From contig NZ_JBHRYJ010000004.1 of assembly GCF_042648965.1 (NCBI RefSeq), forward strand, positions 186,001 through 250,000: a stretch of DNA of 64,000 nt, given 5' to 3'. Under the pieces are notes generated by a model that did not search any database, had not been told where the DNA came from, and saw only the letters and a program-made list of their open reading frames with translations. Below, one piece after another: positions 19,040-29,779 of this stretch (its first letter is position 1; each line of letters opens with the position of its first letter). Source of the DNA: Ferrovibrio xuzhouensis (GTDB lineage Bacteria; Pseudomonadota; Alphaproteobacteria; Ferrovibrionales; Ferrovibrionaceae). The position numbers were made by a program, and so were the translations under genes.

Positions 19040-19542
19040 GCGATGGAGGCCAGAACCGCAACAACAGGACTTCCCGACCGGCAGGACGTAGGTCGGTCGC
19101 CCGTCTGTTTGCGGTTCAGGCATTGTACGAGATCGAGTTCGGCGGCGGCGTCCCCGAGGCGGTGATCGCCGATTTCCGTGCCCACCGGCAGACCGAGGAA
19201 ATCGACGGCGTGCAGATGCGCGAGGCCGACGCCGACTGGTTCGGCGAGATCGTCCGCGGCGTATCCAGGCGGCAGGAGGAGGTCGACGAGGCCATCCGTG
19301 CTGCCATGCCGCGCGCCGGTGCCATCGACCGCATGGAAGCGATCCTGCGCTACGCGCTGCGCTGCGCCACCTATGAAATCCTGGCGCGCATCGATGTGCC
19401 GGCGACGACGGTGATCGACGAATATACCGGCATCGTGCGGGCGTTCTTCGGTCCGCGCGAGATCAAGCTGGCCAATGGCGTGATCGATGCCGTGGCGCGC
19501 CGGCTGCGTCCCGGCGAATATGCCGCGTCGCAGAACGGCTGA
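19036..19542 (+). CDS. nusB: Transcription antitermination factor NusB
   Basis: RNA-binding factor for rRNA operon antitermination, acting with NusE at boxA. The 168-residue all-helical protein has an arginine-rich N-terminus (RPAGRRSVARLFAVQALYEI) and the family stretches MEAILRYALRCATYEIL, VPATTVIDEYTGIVRAFFG and ANGVIDAVARRLR. It overlaps ribH and precedes thiL by nine bases, the conserved ribH-nusB-thiL order. Confidence 0.94.
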   Translation: MSDGGQNRNNRTSRPAGRRSVARLFAVQALYEIEFGGGVPEAVIADFRAHRQTEEIDGVQMREADADWFGEIVRGVSRRQEEVDEAIRAAMPRAGAIDRMEAILRYALRCATYEILARIDVPATTVIDEYTGIVRAFFGPREIKLANGVIDAVARRLRPGEYAASQNG

Positions 19543-19551
19543 GGGCGCGGC

Positions 19552-20547
19552 GTGTCGGGCGGGCCCGGCGAATTCGATCTGATCGCCCGTTACCTGGCCC
19601 CGCTGGCCAGTGCCGTGCCGGGCGCCTTCGGGCTGCAGGACGACGCCGCAATCATTCATACGCCGGCCGGCTGCGATCTGGTCATCACCACCGACGCGAT
19701 GATCGAGAGCGTGCACTTCCTGAAAGCCGATGGCGGGCAGTCGGTGGCGCGCAAGCTTCTGCGGGTCAACCTGTCCGACCTCGCCGCCAAGGGCGCCGTC
19801 CCGCTCGGCTATCAGCTCGTGCTCGGGATGCCGGCACCGTTGGATGAGGGCTGGCTCGCCGATTTCGCCGCCGGCCTTGCCCAGGACCAGGCCGCATTCT
19901 CCTTCCCGCTTTATGGTGGCGACACGGTACGCAGTCCGGGCGGCATCACGCTTGCGGTGACGGCTTTCGGCAGCGTGCCGGAAGGCAGCATGCTGCGCCG
20001 CTCTGCCGCGCAAGCAGGCGACGACCTGTATGTGACGGGCAGTATCGGCGATGCGGCACTCGGCCTTGAAGCCAAGCTGAATCATCGGCTGTTTCCCTCT
20101 GCGTCGAGAATGATGTTCGACAGCCGCCTGCATCTGCCGTCGCCACGGCTGGCCTTCGGGCAGGGCCTGCGCGGCATTGCCCACGCGGTGCTCGATGTCT
20201 CCGATGGCCTGGTGCAGGATGCCGGCCATATCGCCGAAACCGCCGGTGTCCAGGTGGTGATCGAGGCGGGGGCCGTGCCGCTGTCACTGGCGGCGCGCGG
20301 TGCGCTGGCCGAGGACCCGGCCCTGCGCTCGGTTGTGCTGACCGGGGGCGACGATTACGAGTTGCTGTTCACGGCGCCGCCGGCCGCGGCCGATGCGGTG
20401 GCCGTGCTGGCGCGGTCGCAGACCCTGGCCGTCACCCGGATCGGCCGGGTGCAGGCGGGGCAGGGTGTGGTCGTGCTGGACAGCGACGGCCGGCCGCTCG
20501 CGCTGGAAAAAGCCGGGTTTCAGCATTTCGGCGGATCGGTAGAATAG
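19552..20547 (+). CDS. thiL: Thiamine-monophosphate kinase
   Basis: Phosphorylates thiamine monophosphate to the active diphosphate using ATP. The 331-residue protein starts at a GTG (VSGGPGEFDLIARYLAPLA) and shows the AIR-synthase-like fold signatures: LQDDAAIIHTPAGCDLVITT near the N-terminus, LRVNLSDLAAKGAVPLGYQL, YGGDTVRSPGGITLAVTAFG, AVLDVSDGLVQDAGHIAE and TGGDDYELLFTAPP. It is the last gene of the riboflavin-nusB run. Confidence 0.95.
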   Translation: MSGGPGEFDLIARYLAPLASAVPGAFGLQDDAAIIHTPAGCDLVITTDAMIESVHFLKADGGQSVARKLLRVNLSDLAAKGAVPLGYQLVLGMPAPLDEGWLADFAAGLAQDQAAFSFPLYGGDTVRSPGGITLAVTAFGSVPEGSMLRRSAAQAGDDLYVTGSIGDAALGLEAKLNHRLFPSASRMMFDSRLHLPSPRLAFGQGLRGIAHAVLDVSDGLVQDAGHIAETAGVQVVIEAGAVPLSLAARGALAEDPALRSVVLTGGDDYELLFTAPPAAADAVAVLARSQTLAVTRIGRVQAGQGVVVLDSDGRPLALEKAGFQHFGGSVE

Positions 20548-20568
20548 GGCCACAGAAAGGGTCCCCGT

Positions 20569-21036
20569 TTGCGCAAGATTGCCCTCATTCTCATTGGCCT
20601 GATCGCGCTGCTTGCCCTCGCCGGTGGCGGCTATGCGATCTATTCGATGTTCCTGGCGCCGAAGCCGCATGCCGAGGATGAGGCCTCAAAGGACCCGCCG
20701 CCGCCGATCCCGGTCAAGCGGCCGGCCTTCGTTCCGCTGGAACCGTTCAGCGTGTATGTCAAACCGGAAGGCCAGCCGGTCCGCGAGGTCATCGCGATCT
20801 TCAATCTGGAAGTACCGCCGGACAATGTGCCGAAGGTCAACGAAAAGATGTTCATGCTGCGCGACCGCTATATTGGCGAGCTGCTGAAAGGCCCGCCGAT
20901 CGAGGTTCCGGCCCGGTTTACCGCCAAGGACCTGTACAGCCTGCGTGATCGCCTGCAGAAACCGACCGACGAGGTGTTCGGAAAAGGGGTGGTGACGCAG
21001 GTCCTGCTGCTGAATATTATTTCCCCGCTCAAATAA
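20569..21036 (+). CDS. FliL-like single-pass membrane protein
   Basis: A 155-residue protein with one N-terminal membrane anchor (ALILIGLIALLALAGGGYAI), a proline-rich linker and a periplasmic domain. The domain pattern FVPLEPFSVYVKPEG, VIAIFNLEVPPDNVPKVNEK and a C-terminal VVTQVLLLNIIS resembles FliL, the flagellar basal-body-associated protein. No flagellar genes are nearby, so it may be a FliL-fold protein with another job. The likely start is a TTG at 20569 preceded by AAAGGG. It lies 21 bases after thiL. Confidence 0.6.
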   Translation: MRKIALILIGLIALLALAGGGYAIYSMFLAPKPHAEDEASKDPPPPIPVKRPAFVPLEPFSVYVKPEGQPVREVIAIFNLEVPPDNVPKVNEKMFMLRDRYIGELLKGPPIEVPARFTAKDLYSLRDRLQKPTDEVFGKGVVTQVLLLNIISPLK

Positions 21037-21062
21037 ACAGAATCGTCTCGCAGAAAGCCCTC

Positions 21063-22262
21063 ATGACCACCCTGTCCGAAGCCGCAGCGCGGCGGAATGT
21101 CTTCACGCTCGCCGTCTGCATGGCGCTGTCGAACTCCGCCGTCACCCTGCAGGTGACGCTGGGCGGCCTGGTGGGCAGCATCCTGGCCGAGGACAAGGCG
21201 CTGGCCACCCTGCCGGTGACCTGCGTGGTGACGGGCATGGCCCTGTCGACCATTCCGGCGTCGATGCTGATGCGGCGGGTCGGCCGCAGGCTCGGCTTCA
21301 TGGCCGGTGCGCTGATCGCCATCTGCGGCTCGCTGCTGTCGGCGCTGGGGGTCTACCAGGGATCGTTCTGGCTGTTCTGCCTGGGCGCCTTCGTCTTCGG
21401 TATTTCCAGTGCCTATGTGCAGCTCTATCGCTTTGCCGCTGCCGATGTGGCGCCGCCGGCCATGAAAAGCCGTGCGATTTCCATTGTCATGGTTGGCGGC
21501 CTGGTGGCGGCTTTTCTCGGCCCGGAGATCGCCAAGCATACCCGCGAGCTGCTCTCGCCGTACCTGTTCCTCGGCTGCTATCTGGCGGCGGCCTGCCTGC
21601 CGCTGCTGACGCTCGGCGTCCTCACCCAGGTGAGCATCCCGGCGCCGACGACGGCAGAGATCCAGGAGCAGGGGCGTCCGCTGTCGGCCATCGTCCGCCA
21701 GCCGGTGTTCTTCGTCGCCGCCATATCCGGCATGTTCGGCTATGGCGTGATGAACCTGCTGATGACGGCGACGCCACTGGCGATGCAGATCTGCCAGCAT
21801 CCGTTCGTCGCCGCCGCGACGGTGATCCAGTGGCATGTCTTCGGCATGTTCTTCCCGAGCTTCTTCACCGGCAGCCTGATCGCCCGCTTCGGTGTGCTGC
21901 GGATCATCATTGCGGGTGCGGTGCTCAACCTGATCTGCGTGGCCGTTGCCCTGAACGGCATCGCGGTGATGAACTTCCAGATCGCCCTTCTGCTGCTCGG
22001 TATCGGCTGGAACTTCATGTATATCGGCGGCACGACGCTGCTGACCGAGGCCTATCGCCCGGCCGAGCGCAACAAGACCCAGGCATTGAATGACTTTCTG
22101 GTCTTCGGCACGGTTGCCCTTGCGTCACTCAGCTCCGGCAAGCTGCTGTTCCAGTGGGGGTGGGGCGTGGTTCCGGCCGCCGCCGTGCCGTTCATCCTGA
22201 TGGCGGCGCTGGCTGCCGGCTGGCTGATGCTGCAGCGCAGGCGCGTACCGGCCGCCCCCTAA
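21063..22262 (+). CDS. Major facilitator superfamily transporter
   Basis: A 399-residue integral membrane protein with about twelve hydrophobic segments. The MFS inter-helix motif appears as MRRVGRRLGFMAGALIAICG after the second segment. The second half has RFGVLRIIIAGAVLNLICVA in the equivalent loop and then NFMYIGGTTLLTEAYRPAER. The substrate cannot be deduced from sequence or neighbours. It starts 26 bases after the FliL-like gene and may be co-transcribed with it. Confidence 0.85.
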   Translation: MTTLSEAAARRNVFTLAVCMALSNSAVTLQVTLGGLVGSILAEDKALATLPVTCVVTGMALSTIPASMLMRRVGRRLGFMAGALIAICGSLLSALGVYQGSFWLFCLGAFVFGISSAYVQLYRFAAADVAPPAMKSRAISIVMVGGLVAAFLGPEIAKHTRELLSPYLFLGCYLAAACLPLLTLGVLTQVSIPAPTTAEIQEQGRPLSAIVRQPVFFVAAISGMFGYGVMNLLMTATPLAMQICQHPFVAAATVIQWHVFGMFFPSFFTGSLIARFGVLRIIIAGAVLNLICVAVALNGIAVMNFQIALLLLGIGWNFMYIGGTTLLTEAYRPAERNKTQALNDFLVFGTVALASLSSGKLLFQWGWGVVPAAAVPFILMAALAAGWLMLQRRRVPAAP

Positions 22263-22456
22263 CTCCCGGAAAAATAAAGCGATATTGCGCCGCCCGGTTA
22301 TCTCTGGCATAACCGGATGGTATCCGCCCTGCGTCGAGTCCGGGCGGCAATAACGATTACAGTCGCGTACCCCGTCCCGGGCCAGCGCACCGGCCCGCTC
22401 GGGCGCATCTCGTTTCTGTAAGCATAAGACTAATAATCACGAGAAGGGAAACGCTC

Positions 22457-24538
<2,082 letters not shown>

Positions 24539-24561
24539 TCCGCAAACAGGATCGCAGGACG

Positions 24562-24595
24562 ACGGGCCGGGGCAACCCGGCCCGTTTTCTTTTTG
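24562..24595 (+). terminator. Intrinsic terminator after hppA
   Basis: Perfect 10-bp stem ACGGGCCGGG / CCCGGCCCGT capped by a GCAA tetraloop and followed by a T-rich run broken by one C. It sits between hppA and the convergent cobS gene, whose stop codon begins directly after it. Confidence 0.95.
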
Positions 24596-25417
24596 TCAGG
24601 TGGCGATGGTCACCGCGCTGATCGCCAGCAGGGCGGCCACTTCGGCAATCTGCTGCATGGCACCGAGCACATCGCCGGTTTGACCACCGATCTGGCGGCG
24701 CGCCAGCAGCAGCATGACCAGGCTGACGGCGCAGACGGAAACCAGCGCGGCAACCAGCAGGGGGCCATCCAGCAGCAGGGCGGCCGGCAGCAGCGCAAGC
24801 AGCACGCAGACCAGCAGCGCCGGCACCGGGACGATTCCGGCCGAGGCCGAGAGGCCATCGGATCGCGCCGGCGGCAGGGCGAACCACAGCACAGTCATGG
24901 CGGCGCGCGACAGCGCACCCGATACCACGAGAGTGATGACGACCGAGGCCGTATGGTTGACCGTCTCGTCGTATTCGTCGGAAATCGAGATCAGGCTGTT
25001 GGCGAGTTCGCTGAGCGCCGCATAACGCAGTCCGATCAGCAGCACCAGCGCCAGCACGCCGTAGGTGCCGATCCGGCTGTCGCGCATGATGGCGAGCTTG
25101 GCATCCCGGTCACGACCGCCGCCGAATCCATCCGCCGTGTCCGCAAGCCCGTCTTCATGCAGGCCGCCGGTCAGCAGGACCTGGCTGCCGATGGCCAGCA
25201 GGCTGGAACTGCCGATGCCGAGTCCGGCCTGGTTGGCGGCAAAGAACACCAGGCCGCCGGCGAGGCCGACCAGCGCGCCGACCAGCGGAAAGGCCCAGGC
25301 ACAGCTGGCAACGGCGCGGTCGGGCAGGGCCTGCAGGGGCGGCAGCGGTATCCGTGTCAGCAGGGTGAGGGCAAGATAGGCCTGCTTCGGCCATGGCAGG
25401 CGCGTGTCTGGCGGCAT
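24596..25417 (-). CDS. cobS: Adenosylcobinamide-GDP ribazoletransferase (cobalamin synthase)
   Basis: Joins adenosylcobinamide-GDP and alpha-ribazole in the last steps of vitamin B12 synthesis, in the inner membrane. The family signatures LALTLLTRIPLPPL near the N-terminus, FPLVGALVGLAGGLVFFA, the metal-binding GGLHEDGLADTADGFGGGRD and MRDSRIGTYGVLAL are all present, with several membrane segments. About 273 residues from the ATG at 25417; an ATG at 25462 would add 15 residues. It is divergent from cobT, with no cobalamin riboswitch visible between them. Confidence 0.93.
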   Translation of the reverse strand: MPPDTRLPWPKQAYLALTLLTRIPLPPLQALPDRAVASCAWAFPLVGALVGLAGGLVFFAANQAGLGIGSSSLLAIGSQVLLTGGLHEDGLADTADGFGGGRDRDAKLAIMRDSRIGTYGVLALVLLIGLRYAALSELANSLISISDEYDETVNHTASVVITLVVSGALSRAAMTVLWFALPPARSDGLSASAGIVPVPALLVCVLLALLPAALLLDGPLLVAALVSVCAVSLVMLLLARRQIGGQTGDVLGAMQQIAEVAALLAISAVTIAT

Positions 25418-25541
25418 CGGATTGCGGCTCTCGTCCGCCGCGCGGTCCCGGTCGTGTGTCATCGTGGCTGATTGCGGTCCATGGTTGCCTGCCTTATAGC
25501 ACGCGGGGGCCAATCAACGAAGCCGGGGGCGCGTCCGTGCC

Positions 25542-26564
25542 ATGACTGTATCGTATGCCGATTTCGATGCCATCCGTGCGGTCGCTGCCGCGCTGCCGTC
25601 GGCCGATGCGGCCAGCGCGCAGGCCGCCCGCGCGCATGATGCACAACTGACCAAGCCGCCGGGCGCGCTCGGCCGGCTGGAGGACTGCGTCTTTCATCTG
25701 GCGGCCTGGCAGAAACAGGCGAAGCCCCGGCTTGAAGACGTGCACATCCTGATTTTCGCCGGCAACCATGGTGTGACGGCGCGCGGCGTCTCGGCCTTTC
25801 CGGCCGAGGTCACGGCCCAGATGGTGGCCAACTTCCGGCAGGGCGGTGCGGCGATCAACCAGCTGGCAAAACTGCACGGGGCAACCTTGTCGGTTGCGGC
25901 GCTCGATCTTGACCGGCCGACGCAGGATTTCACCATCGCGCCGGCGATGACCGATGCCGAATGCCTTGCCGCCTTCAATGTCGGTGCCGCGGCTGTACCG
26001 GCCAGTGCCGATCTGCTGATTGCCGGCGAGATGGGAATCGGCAACACCACGTCTGCGGCGGCCCTGGCTGCGGCGCTGCATGGCGGCAACGGGCAGGACT
26101 GGGTTGGCCGCGGCACCGGCGTCGCGGGCGCCGCGCTGGCCGGGAAGTTTGCAGCGGTCGATGCGGCGCTGGCCTGCCATGGCGCCACGCTGGCGGATCC
26201 GCTGCAGGCTCTGCGGCGGGTCGGCGGCCGCGAGCTGGCGGCAATGGCCGGCGCCATCATCGAGGCACGGCGCCGGTCGATCCCCGTGCTGCTCGACGGT
26301 TTCGTGGTGGCGGCCTCTGCGGCTGTCATTGCGCGGCTGGCCACAGATGGCCTGCAGCATTGCCTCGCCGGGCATGTGTCGGCAGAGCCGGGGCACCGGC
26401 GTCTGCTTGCGGCGCTCGATCTGGTGCCGCTGCTCGATCTCGGATTGCGGCTGGGCGAGGGGTCTGGCGCGGCAGTGGCGCTCGGCATCCTGCGGGCGGC
26501 AGTTGCCTGTCAGGCGGGCATGGCAACCTTCGCCGAGGCCAGCGTCAGCAATAAGGCGCCGTAG
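25542..26564 (+). CDS. cobT: Nicotinate-nucleotide-dimethylbenzimidazole phosphoribosyltransferase
   Basis: Makes alpha-ribazole phosphate, the precursor of the lower cobalamin ligand. The 340-residue protein contains LTKPPGALGRLEDCVFHLAA, IFAGNHGVTARGVSAFPAEV, the GEMGIGNTTSAAALAAAL loop and C-terminal EPGHRRLLAALDLVPLLDLG with the catalytic-glutamate segment LRLGEGSGAAVALGIL. It is divergent from cobS; the shared control region is under 130 bases. Confidence 0.94.
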   Translation: MTVSYADFDAIRAVAAALPSADAASAQAARAHDAQLTKPPGALGRLEDCVFHLAAWQKQAKPRLEDVHILIFAGNHGVTARGVSAFPAEVTAQMVANFRQGGAAINQLAKLHGATLSVAALDLDRPTQDFTIAPAMTDAECLAAFNVGAAAVPASADLLIAGEMGIGNTTSAAALAAALHGGNGQDWVGRGTGVAGAALAGKFAAVDAALACHGATLADPLQALRRVGGRELAAMAGAIIEARRRSIPVLLDGFVVAASAAVIARLATDGLQHCLAGHVSAEPGHRRLLAALDLVPLLDLGLRLGEGSGAAVALGILRAAVACQAGMATFAEASVSNKAP

Positions 26565-26575
26565 CGAGGCGTGGA

Positions 26576-27037
26576 TTATTTCTTGTTGGTGTCGTTGTTG
26601 AAGCGGCCGAAATTGCCGAACAGCTGTTCGAGCACGGTCAGTTCCTTGCCGCGCGTCGGCGTCTCGCGATCGACAAAGGCGATCTGCTTGCCGTCCTTCA
26701 GGCCATAGCGCTTGATGTCCTTCACCTTGCTGGTGCTCTTGTCGAAGGCGATGGCCAGTACCTGCTGGTCGATCACTTCCGGAGCAAGGAAGGCAACCGC
26801 CTCGGTCTCGCTGGAGATGTAATAATAGGTGGTGCCCCAGTCGGGAAAGGTCGAGCTGGTCGATGGCGAACCGAGCAGCGTGGCCACCTGGGCTTCCGTG
26901 GTCTGGCCGACCACGACCTGCTTGAGTTTTTCCTCATCAATGCTGGTGCCGCGGTATTCGTCCCGCGGAGCACAGGCTGCACTGAGCAGCAGAAGGAGGG
27001 CGGCGGCGATCACCGCGCCCGTATGGCGCATCGACAT
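26576..27037 (-). CDS. bamE: Outer membrane assembly lipoprotein BamE
   Basis: Small lipoprotein of the BAM complex that inserts outer-membrane beta-barrel proteins. About 153 residues from the ATG at 27037 (or 27031). The signal peptide ends in the lipobox LLSAAC. The SmpA/OmlA core follows with EEKLKQVVVGQTTEAQVATL, LGSPSTSSTFPDWGTTYYYI and VLAIAFDKSTSKVKDIKRYG. The C-terminal tail (GKELTVLEQLFGNFGRFN) is typical of alphaproteobacterial members. It is divergent from the cytochrome chaperone gene, an arrangement common in the class. Confidence 0.92.
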   Translation of the reverse strand: MSMRHTGAVIAAALLLLLSAACAPRDEYRGTSIDEEKLKQVVVGQTTEAQVATLLGSPSTSSTFPDWGTTYYYISSETEAVAFLAPEVIDQQVLAIAFDKSTSKVKDIKRYGLKDGKQIAFVDRETPTRGKELTVLEQLFGNFGRFNNDTNKK

Positions 27038-27135
27038 GGCAGAAGACTCGCTATAACGCGGGGCGCATACTATCTTTTCCCGCCCCGGAAGCAAACCGCC
27101 GACTCTAAAAATTCTATAAAATGGTATGAATACAG

Positions 27136-27678
27136 ATGCTTACTAATGTTATGTCATTCTTCTCGCCAAAACCCGAGAAGGCCGTGGCCGTGGCGCTCTA
27201 CCGGGTCATTGTCGCGCAGGCCCGCCTGCCGCGCCTGTACAGCGAGCACGGGGTGCCGGACACGCTGGATGGCCGTTTCGACATGATCATCCTGCACGCC
27301 TATCTGGCGAGCCGGCGCCTGAAAGCCATGAATACTGAGGAAAGCCAGACGCTTAACCAGGCGCTGTTCGACCTGATCTTCGCCGACATGGACAGCTCGC
27401 TGCGCGAGATCGGCATCGGGGATCTCAGCGTTGGCAAGAAAGTGAAAGTCATGGCCCAGGCCTTTTACGGCCGGGTCGAGGCCTATGATGCGGGCCTGGC
27501 GGCGGATACCGATGCTGTGCTTGCCGAGGCCCTGCAGCGCAACCTGTTCGGCACGGTGAATCCGCAGCCGGCGCAGAGTCTGGCCGTGGCGGCCTATGTC
27601 CGGCGTGTCGATGCCACGCTGGCCGTCCTGCCGGATCGCGAAATTCTGGCGGGAAACCTGGAATTTCCTGCGCCGTAA
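27136..27678 (+). CDS. Ubiquinol-cytochrome c chaperone (CBP3/UQCC1 family)
   Basis: A 180-residue bacterial homologue of the mitochondrial CBP3/UQCC1 factor needed to assemble cytochrome b into the bc1 complex. Recognisable segments are ALYRVIVAQARLPRLYSEHG, VPDTLDGRFDMIILHAYL, LFDLIFADMDSSLREIGIGD and VKVMAQAFYGRVEAYDAGL. No membrane segment or signal peptide is present, so it is probably cytoplasmic and membrane-associated. The start at 27136 is uncertain; an ATG at 27151 is possible. The activity in bacteria is inferred from the family. Confidence 0.87.
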   Translation: MLTNVMSFFSPKPEKAVAVALYRVIVAQARLPRLYSEHGVPDTLDGRFDMIILHAYLASRRLKAMNTEESQTLNQALFDLIFADMDSSLREIGIGDLSVGKKVKVMAQAFYGRVEAYDAGLAADTDAVLAEALQRNLFGTVNPQPAQSLAVAAYVRRVDATLAVLPDREILAGNLEFPAP

Positions 27679-27773
27679 CACGACGAAATCACCCTGCGGA
27701 TACCGGTTGACCGGCGCCGGGTCAGCCCCTATGTTCCGCCGCCTTGACCGCTGCAGGGTCGGAGGGTCGCGCC

Positions 27774-28343
27774 GTGTCAAAAGAATCGCTGTCCGGCGAA
27801 TTCAGCCACGTCGTCGAAACGGGGCAGATTTCGCCTGAAGGACTCCAGCTCCACCTAACGGCCAGCGCCGATGAGTGTCGTGCGCTGGCGGAACGCTTCG
27901 GAATTCTGGCCGTACTGCGGCTGGAGGCCCGGCTGCAGATTCGCCCCGATCCGGTGCTTGCCGGCTGCTACGTCATGTCGGGGCAGGTGGATGCCGAGGT
28001 CGAACAGGCCTGTGTGGTATCGCTGGAGCCGGTCCGGCAGCGGATCGCCGAAACCTTTGTCCGCAGTTTCGCGCCGGCCGTTGCCGGGACCAGGAACGAG
28101 GGCGCCGGCGAGGATGAAGCGGACTGGCTGGACCCGGATGCGGCCGATCCGCCGGATCTGCTCGAAGATGACCGGATCGACGCCGGTGAGGTCGTGGCTG
28201 AGGAACTGGCCCTGGCGCTGGATCCGTACCCTCGCAAGGCGGGGGCCGATTTGCCGCCGGAATATCATCCGGAGCCGGAGCAAGCTGCCAAGGTCAGTCC
28301 GTTTGCGGTTCTGGCCGGCCTGAAGGCGGCAAAAAAGGATTAA
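27774..28343 (+). CDS. YceD family protein (DUF177)
   Basis: A 189-residue member of the YceD/DUF177 family, which precedes rpmF in a very wide range of bacteria and is linked in some to 23S rRNA accumulation. Recognisable are VVETGQISPEGLQLHLTAS, the LRLEARLQIRPDPVLAGCYV region, the paired ALVSQACV-like segment (here VEQACVVSLEPV), and the acidic EDDRIDAGEVVAEELALALD followed by YPRKAGADLPPEY. The GTG at 27774 has a GGAGG eight bases upstream and is preferred over the in-frame start at 27744. Confidence 0.88.
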   Translation: MSKESLSGEFSHVVETGQISPEGLQLHLTASADECRALAERFGILAVLRLEARLQIRPDPVLAGCYVMSGQVDAEVEQACVVSLEPVRQRIAETFVRSFAPAVAGTRNEGAGEDEADWLDPDAADPPDLLEDDRIDAGEVVAEELALALDPYPRKAGADLPPEYHPEPEQAAKVSPFAVLAGLKAAKKD

Positions 28344-28354
28344 GGCGAAAGCGC

Positions 28355-28383
28355 TTGGCCCCCGGGCGCACCGAGAGTATATA
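28355..28383 (+). promoter_or_regulatory. Candidate sigma-70-type promoter for rpmF-plsX-fabH
   Basis: TTGGCC (28355-28360) and TATATA (28378-28383) are separated by exactly 17 bases, each matching four of six consensus positions. It lies between yceD and rpmF, 71 bases before the rpmF start. Confidence 0.5.
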
Positions 28384-28399
28384 GGCGGGGATTTTTTGC

Positions 28400-28429
28400 C
28401 GGGGTAAGGCAGCAATGCCGGTATCCCCG
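28400..28429 (+). other. Stem-loop in the rpmF leader
   Basis: CGGGG...CCCCG outer pairs enclose GGCA-GCAA-TGCC, giving a two-tier hairpin with an internal loop just downstream of the candidate promoter and 25 bases before the rpmF start. It could be a leader element for L32 autoregulation or a weak structure. Only the pairing is seen. Confidence 0.35.
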
Positions 28430-28453
28430 CGCGGATTGTGAGAGAGATGTATC

Positions 28454-28639
28454 ATGGCTGTTCCGAAGAAGAAGAAGTCCAGCTCGAAGCGTGACATGGG
28501 GCGTTCGCATGACGCCCTGAAGTCGAGCGCCCATGTCGAGTGCCCGAATTGCGGCGAGCTGAAGCGCCCGCACCATGTGTGCGGTGCCTGCGGCCATTAT
28601 GATGGCCGCGAAGTGGTGGCGAAGTCCGCTGCAGCCTGA
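28454..28639 (+). CDS. rpmF: 50S ribosomal protein L32
   Basis: The 61-residue zinc-ribbon ribosomal protein begins AVPKKKKSSSKRDMGRSHDA and carries CPNCGELKRPHHVCGACGHY, with all four zinc cysteines (C+ form). Length and sequence are typical of alphaproteobacteria. It is followed by plsX after 39 bases. Confidence 0.97.
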   Translation: MAVPKKKKSSSKRDMGRSHDALKSSAHVECPNCGELKRPHHVCGACGHYDGREVVAKSAAA

Positions 28640-28678
28640 TCCGTCAGGCCGACACTGTAACCGGTTAAGGACAGCCGG

Positions 28679-29779
28679 GTGACTGCGGCCTTGACCATCG
28701 CGCTCGATGCCATGGGGGGGGATCATGCCCCCGATATGGTGATCAAAGGCGCCGCTGCCGTATTGCCGCGTTTTCCGCAGGTGAGGTTCATCCTGTTCGG
28801 CGATGCCGGACAGGTCGAGCCTTTGTTGCGCCGTTTTCCGGCGCTGCAGGACAAGTGCGAACTGCGCCATACCAGCGAGAAAGTCGCCAGCGAAGAGAAG
28901 CCGGGCCTGGCCCTGCGCCGTGGCCGCAACACCAGCATGCGGCTGGCGATTGACGCGGTGGCCAGCGGCGACGCCGACGCCATCGTCTCGGCCGGCAATA
29001 CCGGCGCGCTGATGGCGATGGCGAAATTCGTCCTGCGCACCCTGCCGGGAATCGAGCGGCCGGCGATTGCTTCGTTCTTTCCCACCATGAAGGGCGAGAC
29101 CGTCCTGCTCGATCTGGGCGCCAACGTCGAATGCGACTCACGCAACCTCGTGCAGTTCGCCGTGATGGGCGCCAACCTGGCGCATTCCGCGCTCGGGCGG
29201 CATCGTCCGCGGGTCGGCCTGCTCAATGTCGGCGTCGAGGATGCCAAGGGCCATGACGAGGTCAAGGCGGCGGCCGAGATCCTGCGTGGCGTACAGAATC
29301 CGCCTTTCGAGTTCGTCGGCTTCGTCGAAGGCAACGACATCACCATGGGCGAGACCGATGTCATCGTCACCGACGGTTTCACCGGCAATGTCGCGCTGAA
29401 GACGGCGGAAGGCACCGCCAAGCTGATGGCATCGCTGCTGCGCGCCGCGTTCCAGCGGTCGATCTTCACCAGGATCGGCTATCTGTTCGCCAGCGCCGGC
29501 CTGACCATGCTAAAGGACCGCATGGATCCGCGTTTCTACAATGGCGGCGTGCTGCTGGGGCTGAACGGCATCACGGTGAAAAGCCATGGCGGCACCGACG
29601 AGGTCGGCTTTGCCGCGGCGCTGGAAGTCGCCATCGACATGGCGCAGGATCGACTGATCGAGCGGATCAAGGCAGACTTCTCCGGTGCCTTTGCCGATTC
29701 CCTGGCGGGCAAACCGGCGGCCGAAGACGACAACCGGGACGGACAAGAAACACAAGAATCGAGTGCGAGGATTTCATGA
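28679..29779 (+). CDS. plsX: Phosphate acyltransferase PlsX
   Basis: Makes acyl-phosphate from acyl-ACP for phospholipid synthesis. The 366-residue protein starts at a GTG and opens TIALDAMGGDHAPDMVIKGA; other hallmarks are AIVSAGNTGALMAMAKFVLR, NVGVEDAKGHDEVKAAAEIL and VIVTDGFTGNVALKTAEGTA, with the C-terminal YNGGVLLGLNGITVKSHGG. The last bases overlap the fabH start by four (ATGA), so the two are translationally coupled. Confidence 0.95.
   Translation: MTAALTIALDAMGGDHAPDMVIKGAAAVLPRFPQVRFILFGDAGQVEPLLRRFPALQDKCELRHTSEKVASEEKPGLALRRGRNTSMRLAIDAVASGDADAIVSAGNTGALMAMAKFVLRTLPGIERPAIASFFPTMKGETVLLDLGANVECDSRNLVQFAVMGANLAHSALGRHRPRVGLLNVGVEDAKGHDEVKAAAEILRGVQNPPFEFVGFVEGNDITMGETDVIVTDGFTGNVALKTAEGTAKLMASLLRAAFQRSIFTRIGYLFASAGLTMLKDRMDPRFYNGGVLLGLNGITVKSHGGTDEVGFAAALEVAIDMAQDRLIERIKADFSGAFADSLAGKPAAEDDNRDGQETQESSARIS

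Noticed and set aside
22294..22316. Hairpin CCGGTTA / TAACCGG after the MFS gene
   Set aside because: A 7-bp stem with a 9-base loop and no T-run; too weak to call a terminator.
25418..25541. Cobalamin riboswitch between cobS and cobT
   Set aside because: The gap is too short, and no conserved B12-box sequence is seen.
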